NCBI GenBank assembly: GCA_947179485.1 | Contig: OX359250.1 | Location: 14,056,539-14,120,538 of the forward strand | Direction: 5' to 3' | DNA from: Allacma fusca | Taxonomy: Eukaryota > Arthropoda > Collembola > Symphypleona > Sminthuridae | Length of the DNA stretch: 64,000 nt | Part shown: positions 20,122 through 34,016 of the stretch, piece by piece | How positions within the stretch are numbered: position 1 is the stretch's first letter | How the letters are laid out: every line of letters starts with the position of its first letter | The notes under the pieces: model-generated | What the model saw: the letters and a program-made list of their open reading frames with translations, nothing else | What the model was told of the DNA's origin: nothing | The model's database searches: none | Program-made: the position numbers and the translations under genes

Positions 20122-23100
20122 GATAATAAATATAAATAATTCGCCGCCATAAAGTTTGGTCCAATTAATCTGGTCCAACCGATGAAACAGCCCATACACT
20201 TCTAAACCAGTAAATCTACCGGATAATGTTCCTGGGACCAAAATTATGGAAACAATCTTGTGGAATAGTCCTGCGCTTGGACTAGACCAGACCAAAGATC
20301 AAAGAATAGACAACCATTTCCATAACTAGTTCGCAATCAGTGCAATGATTCTTAGTTATTTCTATTTGAACGCATTTAGTGCTTGTAATAAAATTGTTTT
20401 AGTATATGGGAATCCGTTGATGTCCTTTGTGAAAGCGTTTTTTAAACTTGCAAAAAATTCTTTAATAATGAGAAAATCTATGCTTCAGATGCTTATATGA
20501 GCTAGCTAACGACAAAAGGTTAACACTTTATACACATACATACGGTTGAATGTAGCAGCTAGCCATGCACTAAAATTATTTAAAATGTTCCGGAGTGCCT
20601 GCGTACAAGCATATATAAATAGTGTCACGTGTAATTCTTATGACAGTGTTCCCGTATTTATTAATTCCAACAGGTTAAATGAAATGTTCGTCAAACATCT
20701 TCTCAGCTACGATTGGTTGTGCATAACATCATAGTTTAATATATTTAAAATACTTAAGTAAACATCAAATCAAAATTTAAATTAATTTAATATGTAATAT
20801 TAATATATTCATTTTATATAGCGGTATAAGTACATATAACCTTCCGCTTACAATGAAATTTGTTTGGATAATATTGATGAGTCGATTAAGATTCTGAAAG
20901 AAAGGTTTGAGTGAAGCTCCTAGTTTGATGTGACGTTTCTGAAACGATGAGTCCAGCGATACCATCTGTTATGGCCGTAGTAGCTTGCCGTCTTTGCTTT
21001 GGTTATGGTCCTTGTCCGCCTGTTAAGGCCCTATTGGGTTCCCCAGTTTAGAACTTCGAGATGTGTTGGATTTTCTTGCATGGTATTATTCCTAATGGTA
21101 AATGGCTTTTAGAGTACTGTTCTCTAGTTTGTTTATGTTCTGTGTCAACTTGGCTCTGTGGCACGGGGTTGGCATAGGGCAGAGGCACGCTAGGTAAGAC
21201 GAGGGTGTTACCATATCGGATAAGCAAATTAAATACAGATAGTTCGTTCCATGAGTTCATCTTAATTACCATTATCCATAGAGTAAAACAGGTAATTTTC
21301 TTTACGTACCTTGTCATCAGTAATAAGTCCACGGAGGACATCCACTACATCCGTCGATCACCGCTTAACCACACGCAGTCGATATACATGGAGCCCGATA
21401 ATAGTATATTCTAACCCGAAAACTTATCTTGAAAACTCCTTTTCCATAATGTAAGCTCCAATTCCCGGCAGCAATCAACAAAGCACCATACTCTACTGCC
21501 TACTACTACTTATTACAAAAATGTATCGATTACCTAAAAGTACCCCTAAATGCATAATTTACACACATCTCTTTCCCTGACACGATAGACATTCTATCCC
21601 TTGTGCGCATATTTTCCCGTAAGTATAACCCTGAGCCAATAGCTCCTATATTTGAAAGCATATAATACCATATAATACATTAAGAATGGAATACGGACGT
21701 CACCTCATTTTATAGTAAACAGATTTTATAACACATGATTTTCTATGATCGTTTCAGCTGCAATTGTTACATTGGAGCATATTCAAACATGCGTACTAAA
21801 TAAATCCTTTTGAAAAAAATCATATCAATTCTGGTTTTAAAAGGTAGAAAACGATTATTACGTTATTCGGACTTGCGATTCCTCTCCCGGCGTGAAGTAC
21901 AACCAACGCAAGCATTGCCAAGAGTAAAATGAAAACACTGGAAGTAAATAAAATAAAAGTTCGTGAAAACCAACACTGTAAGCTTGAGCATAAAGCACTT
22001 ACCGTAAATAATGCATTCTTATGCCAACAGTATTAGAGTTTAAAAAGTTTTTGAGAGATATGAAATGTCTACCAGAATTCAATGTTTGTAACTGAATATA
22101 AATTATTTGCGAAGAATATTGTAGTAGTAGCTATTCAGGTTGAAAGAATTGTATACTATTCCATAAATTGTTTATAGCCATATTATGGGGAATTTTGTAA
22201 GTTCGAAGTTTAATTTATTTCTTTGTGAAACCAAGAAGAATGTAGCCAAGAAGGGTATTCCGATGTTGATTATTATCGACAGTTGAAAAGTATAGATACA
22301 ATACAACAATTAATTCTATAACATTTGAGTACCAATCCAGCAAATAAATTTCTGTAAACACGAAATATTTTATATTTAACAAAGTTCAATAGCTTTATGT
22401 CAAATGTATGTTAAATGTATGTTAAATTGATAACCTGTTTTTTTGCTATTGCTGTAGTGATGTTGTGAACATACATGTAGTATACATTGGTCAGCCTGAC
22501 ACATGTCTGCACCTTGCTCATTACAGGCTTCATTATCTTCCATTATTAAATTGAGGCTAACACAAACAGTAGCTGTAAGGTATTTAAGTCCCGATTCGCA
22601 AGGGAAAAAGTTTATAAGGGACAAATTTTACCGATCCCTTTAGCATCCCTTCTAGCGAGAGTTGACTGCATTGTTTTTGATTCGCATTAGTTGGATGGTT
22701 CAGTTATTACACGTGATGTAAGTTTCATTCTTTCACCTGAGCATCTCAACTTCTACTTTAATTACTAGAGCAACCGTGAATGTGTCATGATTTTAATATT
22801 TTCCTGAAGCTCAACACAGATGGATGTTATTATCTTTACAATACCACATTAGAATATACTCCTCAGAATTTAAGCATTCCAAATTTAAACGTGTATTAAA
22901 TTTTCCCCCGTACTGGTCACATTTATATGTACTGGGCAAAGATGTAAACTGAAGCAAAATTAAAAAATTTTTATACATGTGCTTCCTTGTATGTGGTATT
23001 ATATTCAGTACGCATACAGTAAATTGTGCAAAACTTTTCATATTCGATTTTAAAACACCATGCACAAGTACTCCCGACCTCTACCGGTGGTCAGAACACA

Positions 23101-24283
23101 ATTCAAGGTAAACAACAAATCGTACAATAGATGGCGCAAGCTGTACTCCCCAATGCGAACACGTATGTATTAGTATGAGTTTATACGTGGCCTCATTTAA
23201 TTTTCTGAGGTCAAACGAATGACACGATGTCCTTCAAAAACAATAGGTTCTTCCTTTTTCCATAATCTGTCCCGGTAAAAATTTTGTAATGTGTAGTAGC
23301 AGTGGTTCTGCAGATATCGTGCGGAGAATACAGCCTCTACAGACAGGCAGACAGCCAGACATCCCGACCTTCGAAATAGGGACTCTCGCTTCGCTTCGCC
23401 CCTAAAAAGCTGTTTTCTGCGAGTTTGAGCTCGCTTCTCAGCATGATTGCTGTATATACCACCAACACCGACATTCTTGGATATATAGTGATAGAGTATA
23501 CTACATATCGACTTGCTTTATATTGAAATGAGCGCGAATATTCAATTTGAAGGGTTGAGCGCGCGAACCTTTAAATGTCACAAAATGGTCATCACTCTTC
23601 TATCAAACATGGGCACCCTCACGAGGGATTGAGGGATGCCTCGCCCTCACACACTGCGAGTGTGATGGCGAGTACACGTTGATTTTAGGCGCCCTCATGA
23701 ACATGAAGGAGGGGACCTATGAATAGGATGTCAAAAAATGAGGGGGAGGCAGAGTACACATGTAAGTCTGTGTTGTTCTGTAGCAAGACCAACTTCATGA
23801 CATCTTAGGTACATGGCGCCATCTTAGGTATAGGCCCTGCGCAAAAATCCCAGTTTTAATTTTTAAAAGTAAAAGGTCCTCTTATTTAGGCTAAAATTTT
23901 TCACATTAAACTCCAGAAAAAAATTTAGGATGTCGGGGAGATGGTCGTTTGTAAACAAGGGCACCTGGGCTTTATATTTGATTAATGCTGTTTTCAGACC
24001 CTACTATTGAATATTACTGGTCGGAGGTTATGGAACCTTGGTTTGCTTAGGCAACAAGGTAATAATGGTATTTCATGAAATTCATATTTTAGACTGCACT
24101 TAATAGGCATATGCACTAATATATTCTTAACGTTATAGGGTTCCAGCTCAGTAGATCCGCTCTTTATTTACGTTTTCTTCCAAGATGATCATTTACATCT
24201 GAAGGAAAACGCCATGTGGAAACTGTCCCTGTCAAATTATTACGTGCTCAAAATTAGGAAAAAACACCGATTTTCATTTCACA
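20122..24283. other. Gene-poor, repeat-derived DNA
   Basis: Only short frames without recognisable motifs. GACCAGACCA-type motifs at 20160-20300 and 19515-19590 look like decayed relatives of the MITE at 18824. A GACAG/CAGACAG-rich stretch lies at 23338-23365. I see no gene, RNA or intact transposon here. Confidence 0.5.
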
Positions 24284-25693
24284 GCAGCAACAATGATGTG
24301 GCTAAGACAGATCGGGGAAATACTCGGACAGGAGTCAGATTGTGTCATCAGCCAGGACGATAAGGCTCGTGTTCCCTTGGGACCAGCTGCGACAGCAAAA
24401 CAATCCCCGATATCGATGCATCTTGACTACACCGTGAGGCTTCCAGATCATGAATGGGTAGTGGAGGGGAGACACAAATTAATTCCAAGTGTGTACGCAG
24501 GACTTTCATTTAACCCTCAAGGAAAGGTGTCGTACTCAGGTCCAACCTATATAGCGATTCGAAAAGGGAAAATGACGCCAGCACCGCCCGATCACATGCA
24601 ACTGATTTGAAGCGATTAATTACGCTACCAATGTTTTCGAAGCTAACGAAAAGTGTGGATGAAAAATTGAAGCCGATTCTAATTATATTATCAGATGGAG
24701 GACCGGACGAGAACCCACGATATCCGAAAAAACTCATTAAAGGATACAAACATTTCATGAAGTATGATTTGGATGCGATATTTGTTGGTTGTTATGCTCC
24801 ATGACTTTCCGCTTTTAACCCTGTTGAGAGGAGAATGGCTCCTTTATCAAGAGATTTATCTGGAATTATCCGTCCCTACGATTCATTTGGTTCACACTTG
24901 GATAGAAATGGTAAAACTATTAATTCAGAATTGGAAAAGGAGAACTTTTCAAAGGCTGGAGAATTGCTTGCATCGGTTTGGAAAGAAAATATCATAGATG
25001 GTTGTGAAGTTACTGCAGAATTTATCGCCCCAGCTGCCAAAGGTAAATAATATTATTATCTCTTAACTCATGTGAATCTAAGGCTGCACGTAATATACGG
25101 CGTATGCCCATTGTTGCAGGAAGTACTGAGAGAACGCGACCATCGGAGGAATGGATTTGGAAACATGTTCAGCAATCCCAATACTTATTACAAATAGTGA
25201 AATGCAAAAATATTTCATGTTGTTCTCCTCCTCGAACTAATTTGTTTGACCTATTAGTGGACAGGTTTTTACCCGCTCCATTATTGTTCAGGAGAGGATA
25301 TCGTGGTTTGCGACTACAGGATCTAAAAGAGGAAAATGATTCAAATTGCTACTATGGGGATCTTTGTCACCGGCTAGCACTGAAGCCACTGGAGCCAGTT
25401 TCTCATACGTTGCCGATTTTACCATTTGATTTGTATTGTCCATTTCCACAAAAATTATGGAACGCGTTTGCAATGTGTTTCACTACTTTGCGTCTTATTC
25501 AGCACTAAAATCGCGTGTGAAAGTTCATAAACCATCAAATCAAACTCCAGATGTTGAAGAGGAAATCGAATTTGTCTGTGAAGGTATAATGTTTGAGGAT
25601 GAGCCTTTCCCTGTTATTGATTCTTTAGATAGCTGGTTGTGTACTATATTTGCTTTCGATTTGACAGTTGACGAGGTGCAAACGCCTATTTAA
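24284..25693 (+). pseudogene. Broken DDE-type transposase-like gene with C-terminal zinc finger
   Basis: Collinear pieces of one protein. The first piece follows a CACAG acceptor near 24283; the frame shifts at about 24565-24600. The next piece carries an ILSDGGPDENP segment (candidate catalytic D), is interrupted by an in-frame TGA at 24802-24804, then resumes in the same frame with a FNPVERRMAPLSRDL segment (candidate catalytic E). An intron 25043-25119 (donor GGTAAAT, acceptor TTGCAG) joins in phase 1. A further frameshift lies near 25435-25440. The last piece has a zinc-finger-like CNVFHYF...LK segment in which the second Cys and the expected His ligand have been lost. The family is unnamed by me; the DDE assignment is inferred from the D and N-P-x-E motifs. 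Confidence 0.6.
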
Positions 25694-25903
25694 GTAGTGC
25701 AGCCATAACCAAATTGTTTATGGAAAATTTTGTACATGAGTTATTATTGTTGAATTCACTCAACTGAATTGATGTAATAAACAAACATTCTGATAGAATA
25801 ATCTTCAACATTTCATGGAATTTATTTAAATTGTACTAAAATTCGCAAATATTACGATAATAAATTTTATAAAAGTGGAAATGTAATCGCGGACAACCAG
25901 CTT

Positions 25904-26450
25904 TTATCCGATTCTAAATTCATTATCATTCTCCAGTTTTCTTTTCTTTTTTGAAATCAGTAGTCGGTCAATTACACCATGAGTCGCAGGATTTTGATTA
26001 AACTTTTGTTTAAAGAAATTTATTTTCTCACCCTTTAAATACTTAAATCGAAAAATTCGCATAACCGCTTTTGCATCTTTAAAGGGGTCATGCACACCAT
26101 CTTCGAACTCTTCACCTGGGAAGTTGTGCTTATAGAGTGCCTTTAACTTGAACGGTTTCCATGAGCTATGTTCCTGACCCATGTCATTTCTTGAGGACTC
26201 ATTGCATCAAAATAAGCTTTTAAGAACTTCTTTTCGTCGAATGTTTTCACTCCCACCCAGTTAATAACTTCCTGCAGAAATTAACGACAATAATAAATAC
26301 TTGAACATAGGCCCCCATTAGTTGTTATTTGTATTAATTGAAATAAATGACTAGTTAATTTGAGAGTACTTACCTCTTCAGCGTTATCCATTTCGTGAAA
26401 TACTTGGAACAAGAACAAATTTTATCCGCTAATCTTGTAGTTGGTCTGTC
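25904..26450 (-). pseudogene. Broken DEDDh (DnaQ/ISG20-like) exonuclease fragment
   Basis: The 3' piece (26182-25904) ends with a GVHDPFKDAKAVM segment that matches the Exo III motif (H-D-x3-D-A) of DEDDh exonucleases, followed by a Lys-rich tail. Upstream on the same strand an exon-like stretch (about 26275-26160) carries a related frame that is offset from the 3' piece, and another (about 26455-26370, acceptor TTTTTCAG) is interrupted by a stop. Exo I and Exo II motifs are not visible. It lies tail-to-tail with the transposase relic, 210 bp apart. Confidence 0.45.
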
Positions 26451-28100
26451 CTTTTCCTGAAAAAATATTCAAAAACGTATACTATCAGCATTTTTGATGT
26501 ATACTAATGATAGTAATCTACTGTAATTTAATTTCAACAAGTGCACATGCTAACAACATTAGTCAAAATTCTTATGGGCTTTTTTGAGGAACTTTTACCA
26601 ACGTATCTGTACTAAGAATGTTGCTATGAGTGTATTGGAGTTTCCCCAGGTTTGGAGAAATTTTATTTTGTGACCAAAAGTGTCAATGATGTTGGGAAAA
26701 AATTCTTATCATTTTTTACGGACCAATTGGCTTTCATAACCCTGTTCTAGTGTACCGGTATATACTATAGCATAGTAATTTGAATATAATCTTCCTAACC
26801 GAAAACTGTGCTCTCGAGGCATGAGACTGATTTTAGATTAGAAACAATAAAATAGTTTAGTGTAGCAGCTTTTCGAAACAATAGCTAAACCTTGCCTCAT
26901 AAATTGTTTTTGACCTAAACTGATGATGCTAGACACAAATGAAACACCATTAAATGTGGTTCAAAAGTTTCCGAAGAATCAGGGCGGCCCAAAAAATAGA
27001 TTGATTCTGAAGTAAAACTAGCTTTACAAACTGTTCTAGAAAAAATTGCTGTAATAAAGATTTACTGCATTCAAATGAGGAGCAAGTTGGAGCTGTGCAC
27101 TGGAAGCCTGTTCCTCGGGATTTCCAGGGATAATTTAAAGTTGATACTAATGAAACACTGTTGAAACAAAGAATCAGTTATTTCACGTTACAGATTAATC
27201 AAGCCAATTTCTTCAGAAACCTCTCAATTTTAAAATTCATTTATGCGGTAACTTCTAATTATCCAAAGTAAGAAACAACTAATCCCAAAACCAGTTCCTT
27301 CATAAAAGCACGGACGATCTCAAAGAAAAATAAATTACATAAAAGCTGACATTCAGAATCACGCGTTGAAACGTCTTGAATGTTACAAGCTCACTTTAAA
27401 ATATTGTTGCCCTGCCTGAAGTTAAAAGTATCCTCAAAACCCCTTCTAAACAAATGAATCGATGTTCATAAAAATTTACAAGAATAAGTAAAATTAACGA
27501 GTAAAATAGATCAATATATGTACAACGTTTGATAGTGCTCAAAATTCAATTGGATCTTGCTATAAATGTCATCAAATAAAATGAATTCTGCAAAGGTAAA
27601 CACACAATTTACACAACTTGTAAACTCTACATGCATGCAATACTATATTTTTCCTCACACATGTATTTATATTCAAAAACACTAACAATTTGAAAAAATA
27701 TTTTAAACCAGAACCTTGAAATGTGTAATGTTTGATTCCACAACTCACATTCGAGGATCTCTCACACGCTGGAATTGCTTCAATGTAAAATAAAGTGAAT
27801 CATCTCCTGGAGTAATTCGGCTCAACAAGTGAATATACAAGAGAGCGTGGGCAAAAATTTTAAAGGCGCGTGTAGGCCTGACGTCATGTTACGGCGGGGG
27901 AGGGGGATGAACTTTAAATCATGAATAATCATTTAGACGGGGTGGTACGAAAACGGTAAAAAATGGAATGACGTAATTTCTGGATGCTCCACTTATTTAA
28001 TCAATTCGATGTTTCTACTTGATTAATTATTATATTATTAGTCAGGTGTTGTAATTCGAAGAAACTAAGTCAGTATGCATAATCAGCCTTGTTTTTAAGT
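26451..28100. other. No gene seen
   Basis: AT-rich sequence with frequent stops in all frames and no motif, repeat array or terminal repeat that I can support. Confidence 0.5.
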
Positions 28101-29690
28101 TTATTATTATTATTATTATTCTTTATTCAAGTGTCGAAGGAGTCAATATAAATATTGGTTTTCACCCCAGACACATATTTAGATGCCTTCAAATACAGAA
28201 CAAGTCATATCAACATACCGTGTCAAATACAGGAAAAGATTTAATCATATTACATGATCATTCCGCTGAGTTAAAATATTCTTACATAGAAGGTTTTGGA
28301 AAATCCCAAATGAACAGTCACGCATACGCAATTCAGGCGGAAGGTCATTCCAAAGCCTTATACACATATATACAACATTCTTCTTAGCAATGGCTAATTT
28401 TGTCAGAGGTTGAGTAAGCACAATAAATCTTGGGGATCGTAGGCGAGACGAAATTACCTTAAAATATAACAAGCTATTAATATAATTTACAAAGTGTCCA
28501 TAGTGTACCAAAGCGTATGTAAATCGGCCACAATAATAGGTAACTCTCTCGTTTATAGTAAGTATGACAAAGAACTCGTACACGTTTGCAAGTGGTTGTG
28601 ACCGTATGTTTCTATGCTTGCGATTGTACAATGTTAGTAAGAACCTATCCAGTTTGTACTGGAGGAGATCAATCCTTGATTTACATACCTGTGACCATAT
28701 AAGTATACAGCAGTCTATGTGAGAGAGTACAAATGCGTTGATTAGCATACACAGTGTACTATCGTTCAGTAATCGACGAACTCTAATTACTGCTCCCATT
28801 AATTTGGATACCTTTTTCATAACGTGGTCAAAATGGTCTTTAAAGCATAATTTCTCATCAATAATAATTCTTAGGTACCTGAACGACCAAACTCTTGTGA
28901 TTTCCTCATTTTCAACATGTAGCACACAATCCGTCTCAATGCTACTGGGTGATTTGTGGTAAATTACATACATTGTTTTGGTTGTATTAATAGTAAGGGA
29001 ATTGTCCTTCATCCACTTTTGTAGCCATGTCTGCATATTAGTAAAAAGGCGAGATATACGTGTATCATATATAAATAATACCAAGTCATCCGCGTAGGCT
29101 ACATAGTCAATTTTTAAAACATTACTTATATCAGAGAAAAATAAAACAAAGAGATATAGGCCTGGTATAGATCCTTGAGGAACACCATTCAAATCGGCAT
29201 ATTCGTGCGACAATACATTATTTACAAATATTTTAAATTTTCTATTAGAGAGATAGTCACATAAAATTCTAAGTAACCTCTCGTTGCACTTAAAACGCTT
29301 ACGAATCTTATGAAGTAGGAGAAGTCTTGATACAGAGTTGAATGCCTTCCTTAAATCTATGAACACAGCCAGAACCTTAACAATAGGTATACCCAGATAT
29401 TTACAAATCTTATGCATAAACACTAAGACGGCAGTAAAGCACGATCGTCCCCTTCTGAACCCATGCTGATTCTCATCAACATTTTGATCGCATTCAAAGA
29501 GGAGTCGGTTGTATACAATCTTTTCAAATAATTTGTTTAGGAATGGGAGACCGTGGATAGGCTTAAAGGAGTCGGGGCACAACTTGCTACCTTTTCCTTT
29601 GTATACCGGTGTAACTATAGCATTTTTGAAATGCTTTGGTATGGTACATGTAGTGATAATTAGATTGAATAATAATAATACTAGGACCAT
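28101..29690 (-). mobile_element. 5'-truncated LINE, reverse transcriptase frame open
   Basis: A 481-codon minus-strand frame (29690-28245) encodes a non-LTR reverse transcriptase. RT motifs in order: FKPI..LP at 42-49, HGFRRGRS at 76-83, FIDLRKAFNSV at 110-120 (catalytic D112), GVPQGS at 169-174, YADD at 199-202, then thumb and C-terminal region with WNDLPPELR. The endonuclease domain and 5' half are missing, and the frame starts abruptly at 29690, as expected for 5' truncation. The 3' end carries a TTATTA microsatellite at 28101-28120 (AAT repeats on the element strand), a tail type seen in several LINE clades. Jockey/CR1-like is a guess. Confidence 0.85.
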
Positions 29691-29735
29691 TATGAGGGAA
29701 GGGCAATGCCTGAGTTACGTTTCATAATTCTGTGA

Positions 29736-31414
29736 TTGATACTGGACAAGGGGCTAAGCTGGAAAGAACACTATTTGTCCAAGGTCACTAACGGAGTACG
29801 GACCAAGGCGACCTGCAGAACGCTGGTGAGTAAGGTGTGGGAGTTAGGGTCGCAGCACCTGCTCTGGGTTTACAGGGCAGTGGTCAGGCCCGTCATCGTA
29901 TATGCGATAATGTTGTGGGTCACCATTTTAAGCGTGGGCAGCGCGAGGGGAACTGGACACGCCAGAAAGTGGTACAGAGCTAATGATTCCTGGGGGACTG
30001 AATAGCACCTCAGGTATTGTTACCACTATGTTTGTACTTAGAGGGGTCAGGTATAGACTAAGTGATGATATCCGGTTAATTGGGGAGAAAAATTCGGAGG
30101 TATGCATTAGGAATTGCGAGGAGTGGCACAAAGTTTTTTAAGGACCACCATACAGGTTTATAGGATATATGGTGCAATCAGTGCACAAAGTGTACGATGG
30201 GGAACAACGTTCCAAAGGCCTACGGTCCGGAACCAATAGTACCTGTTGAGGAATTATTTTCCAGCAAAAAGGGATGCTCATAAAACGTTGTAGTTTTTGA
30301 TGCCAAAAGGAATAGTACAAAATGAATAGAATGTTGAATGAAAAAAGTACAATTACTACTTATAATCCCATCAGCAAATTAGGAGAGGAAAATAAGAAGG
30401 TAAAAGCAGGACAAATAAGTTCGACAGTTGTCGTTGAATGTCTGTCTGCCAGTACCTTATGGATAATTATTCTCTAGTAACATAGAATTCTATATAACAT
30501 ATTAATGTGGCCAATAAAAATAAATATTTTACAGTGGAAATAGCATTATTAATAATAAGTGCGAGAATAAATAGCACAAATAAGTATTTCACTGATAACT
30601 TCTAATATTTCTATAACTAAACAATTCAAGATGAAAAAGTTTCATACTAACAGAAGTGGCCTATGCCGAGTCTATATGTAAGGATATCGCTAACAAGGTA
30701 ACATTTTGGGATGGTACAAGCCGATTCAAACAAAGCATAGCACATGTTTTAGTACTCACCTAGTATGTTTCAAAACTCATGTAACTCGAGTGCATTTTGC
30801 CCCGTTCTCCTAGGACACGTCCCCAAAGTTTCAAAATTTAAAACGATACCACAGGTGGGGACCTGTCTTTTCAAAAAAAGTTAATGTTAAATCCCATAAG
30901 GATTTTGAGTTTTTGAAAGTCGATGAAATTTTGATTTTCGCTATTTCAATGAAATTCAAGTTTTTACGTACATAGTTTTATATCCTTCAACAAAATTCCC
31001 CAAAAAGTAATCCCTCCATCATTGCGCATCTGTATGTATGTTGTCGATATGATATATTCACTCCATATTTAATCACTTATACATACGCATAAACTGGACT
31101 ATTGAGATTTGCCCTATGATGTACATATGTAGAACATTAATAATTAGCCCTCCCATGCAAATATTGTCACATTTGATTGAAAAGTAATCCCTTCAACATG
31201 TGCACTAATGATTTCCTCCTCAATGAATCCCTCCAGCATAGTTCGCTTATCTCTGATGTGCATATGTACAGCCTGTATAGATAACCCCCCCACACAAATA
31301 TCGTCAAATATGGGGATACTGGACTCACCCGGCTGCAATTGCGGACTGGACGATGAGACGGTGGTACGTCACATATGTGAATTTCCACTCTTTATTCGAC
31401 AGAGGCAGAGGTGA
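29736..31414 (+). pseudogene. Scattered remnants of a second LINE
   Basis: A piece at 29736-29940 encodes a reverse-transcriptase thumb segment (LDKGLSWKEHYLSKV ... VYRAVVRPVIVYA), on the opposite strand from the previous LINE. A second piece at about 31312-31400 encodes a C-terminal CNCG-(8)-VRHICEFP cysteine-histidine segment typical of R1/Jockey-type ends. The 1.3 kb between them shows no support. They may come from one decayed copy. Confidence 0.5.
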
Positions 31415-31870
31415 CCATTCAATTTTCCACTACACTCACTACTCTAAAAACTTATTCAGGGTAAATGCCACTAGTTACCACTACACTACCAATAAAAATG
31501 GTCTTTGACAATTACTATACTGGTACTCTATTTTGTTCACAATCAAGACTACCACTACACTTCTTTCCAGTAGAGTTTTACTTCCAGAGATAACATGCAC
31601 TCTACTCTACCACTACTCCCCGCAAGCTAAAAATGAGTTACTCTATACTACAACTATCAAACTATGTACTATACACAGCAAAGAGGTCACACTATGCAAT
31701 ATATGTAAAAGTTCACTGAATAGCGGCGCAGGGCGTTATAATCAGCCTAAAAAGGTTTCCTGAATTATAAAAATAAGCTATACATATGATCCCTAGGGAA
31801 AAAAATCTCCCGTTTAATAGTAAACCGTTTATCTAGTAGTCGAAGATCTAGTAGAGTCGCTTTCTAAAAT
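31415..31870. other. Low-complexity CACTAC-rich stretch
   Basis: Repeated CACTACACT / CTACTC / ACTATAC motifs between about 31425 and 31690. No gene seen. Confidence 0.5.
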
Positions 31871-31871
31871 T

Positions 31872-32156
31872 TTACCGTCTCATTGAGAGTTTTGACATAT
31901 TCATGAATACTCGCTTTGTTCCTTCTCCAGCCTTTGAGAACCAAACCTTTGGGCGGTGCGGGTCCATTGGATTTCCATGCATGGGAAATATTGGTTTCTT
32001 AGGTCCTTTAAGTTTTACGACACCACCAGTGACATCTCCGGGATCGACATTCATGTTATCCAAAGATACCCCACTATCAGATCCTCCAATAGATGCAGTT
32101 TCAGCGGTCAAATTACCTTCCACAGCATTAATACAATGTTTGATTTCAGTGTCCAT
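31872..32156 (-). CDS. Unrecognised small protein frame in Polinton 2 (95 aa)
   Basis: An ATG at 32156 opens a 94-95 residue frame with an acidic/Ser-rich N-terminal half and a basic C-terminal half (GPKKPIFPMHG, then Lys/Arg-rich end). The frame extends to 32207 upstream, where a TTTTTCAG could be a splice acceptor. It lies 3' of the integrase fragment on the same strand. No family recognised; may be a fragment. Confidence 0.35.
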   Translation of the reverse strand: MDTEIKHCINAVEGNLTAETASIGGSDSGVSLDNMNVDPGDVTGGVVKLKGPKKPIFPMHGNPMDPHRPKVWFSKAGEGTKRVFMNMSKLSMRR

Positions 32157-32352
32157 GGTCTTGTTGAATTTTCTGAAAAATTTAAAAAAATTTAGAAATG
32201 TTCTCACCTTATATAGTAGACCAGTGGTGATGCTGTCAATAGTTTACTTTAGAAAGTTCCTGCACATAAAAACCACCATTCATGGGTTCATCATCCTCTG
32301 GGTCAGTTAAATAAAACATCATGGGATTAGAATTACCGATTCTATTGATAGT

Positions 32353-32700
32353 TTATACTTCAGGGTGATAACATTTGGCATAGCCTTTCTCAAAAGTATT
32401 TTTATCAATAGAAATTAATACTCGGTCTCGAATGTTAAATTTTGGTGTGTCATACATATGAAGTTTCCTTTGACCATATAAATTATACCATACTTCCATC
32501 TCATTCTTGGAATTTACCGAGCTCGTGGCAAACTTAGTACTTGAATGTATTGTATTATTGTAATTTTGAACCAACTTAGATAAAACATGTACGAACTTGT
32601 AACTACCCTTATGTAGGACATATCTACTTAGTTTTTAAATAATAGTTCTATTAAATCGTTCGATGATTTATGCCTTAAGCTCTGATTGTAATAACATGTA
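32353..32700 (-). pseudogene. Integrase fragment of Polinton 2
   Basis: The open 3' piece (32574-32353) matches the post-catalytic region of the first integrase: QNYNNTIHSS, EVWYNLYGQR and an RDRVLI segment. Upstream, in the same frame, an ERFNRT segment marks the catalytic-Glu region; it is interrupted by two in-frame stops (near 32670 and 32635). The catalytic core before this is absent, so the copy is dead. Confidence 0.75.
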
Positions 32701-32776
32701 AATAGTCATAAACTTGAGTTGTATTCATTGCTGGTTCTGCTGAGTAAAATCAGTGTAAAATACGGATTTATTTTTT

Positions 32777-34016
32777 TCAATGCTCAGCCTGTGATTCCGT
32801 GTAACATAGTACAGTCAATGGTATGGCTGTGGCACCACGAAAGCGAAGTTGGATTTTCAAATTTCCAAAACGAGGGACTGATCTGGCATCGACAATTGGG
32901 GAGATTTCACAGGCAAAGAGAGTCTTGTTATTCAAAAAGTCTGAAAGACTGTAGTCGATGCTAGCCTTATTGTCAATCCCAATAGCTCTATAGACATTAC
33001 TTAGGGTTTCTTGTACACGTAGACTATTTTCTTGAAAGTCGACATCTAGCGGATAAGACTCGCAAGTATCTCCATTAACAGAAACATTAATGTGGGTAAG
33101 TCCAAAGTCACTAAATACAGAAGGATTATTCGTACAAGTTCCATTTAGGTTTGTACTCGGTACAATTTCAAGTAGCAATCGATCAGGAAGTTGCCCGCCC
33201 TTGAATACACCCTCGTCTTTCCGTGTCAATGTGCCATTCGGCAATGACAAGCTCTTGATATCAACCTTGTTTAAATATAGAATCGCCACATCTCCAGCCT
33301 CCCATAATCGAATATGATCCAGAGCAGCAGCTGGAATGACTTTATGTCTGAGAAATTGTAGCTTAGCCTCCACTATTTGTAGTTTATAATGCGGTTGGTT
33401 AACAAGTACCAAATCAGTATGAACAGTCTTCAGTTGAACGATGAAATACTACTTTAAGGTCTACTCCCGGTAGTAGGAAGTCCGGCTGGCAGAAAATGTC
33501 TGCATGGGGTCTTCCTATTACCTCGAAAACTTTACTACCCCGACTCATCGCCCATCGTTGATAATAGGATGATGTCACATTAGCATCAACATTTGGAGGG
33601 TTATTATCTTTGAAATAACCCACACATTGTGATTGAGACTCATTGTACTCCTTTGAAAAGAGTAACATGCGCTCAATTATTGATCGATATGGATAATAAG
33701 GGTTTGTTGGGGATATCAATGTTTCATTTAAATACACTGAACATTGAGAAATACAGAAAAAACAACTATATTGTCAGCATTGGCATTACCATCAGAATCT
33801 AAAATTCTCATGCATAAATACAGACGAGTCTTGCTTAGGTCAATATAATGGGCTGTATTAATCTGTACTATTAACATTGATTGTTAATGGTACAGCAATC
33901 TCAGATAAGGGGCAATTTGGGAATACATTACAAGTTTGAGTTGTTTGAATTGACATACCATAACCTTCACGTTTAAAAATATCGAGTTCACTCCTCAAAA
34001 AATGATGTCCGGCCAT
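32777..34016 (-). pseudogene. Broken major capsid protein of Polinton 2
   Basis: Homologous along its length to the capsid gene at 339-1661. It begins at an ATG at 34016, reads to a frameshift with a stop near 33858, continues through 33737-33414 (YPYRSIIERML, VFEVIGRPHADI, FLLPGVDLK), shifts frame again at 33413, and finishes in 33412-32777 with an FGNLKIQLRF segment near the end. At least two frameshifts and one in-frame stop (near 33780). The two copies are clearly diverged, so they descend from different elements or an old split. Confidence 0.8.
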
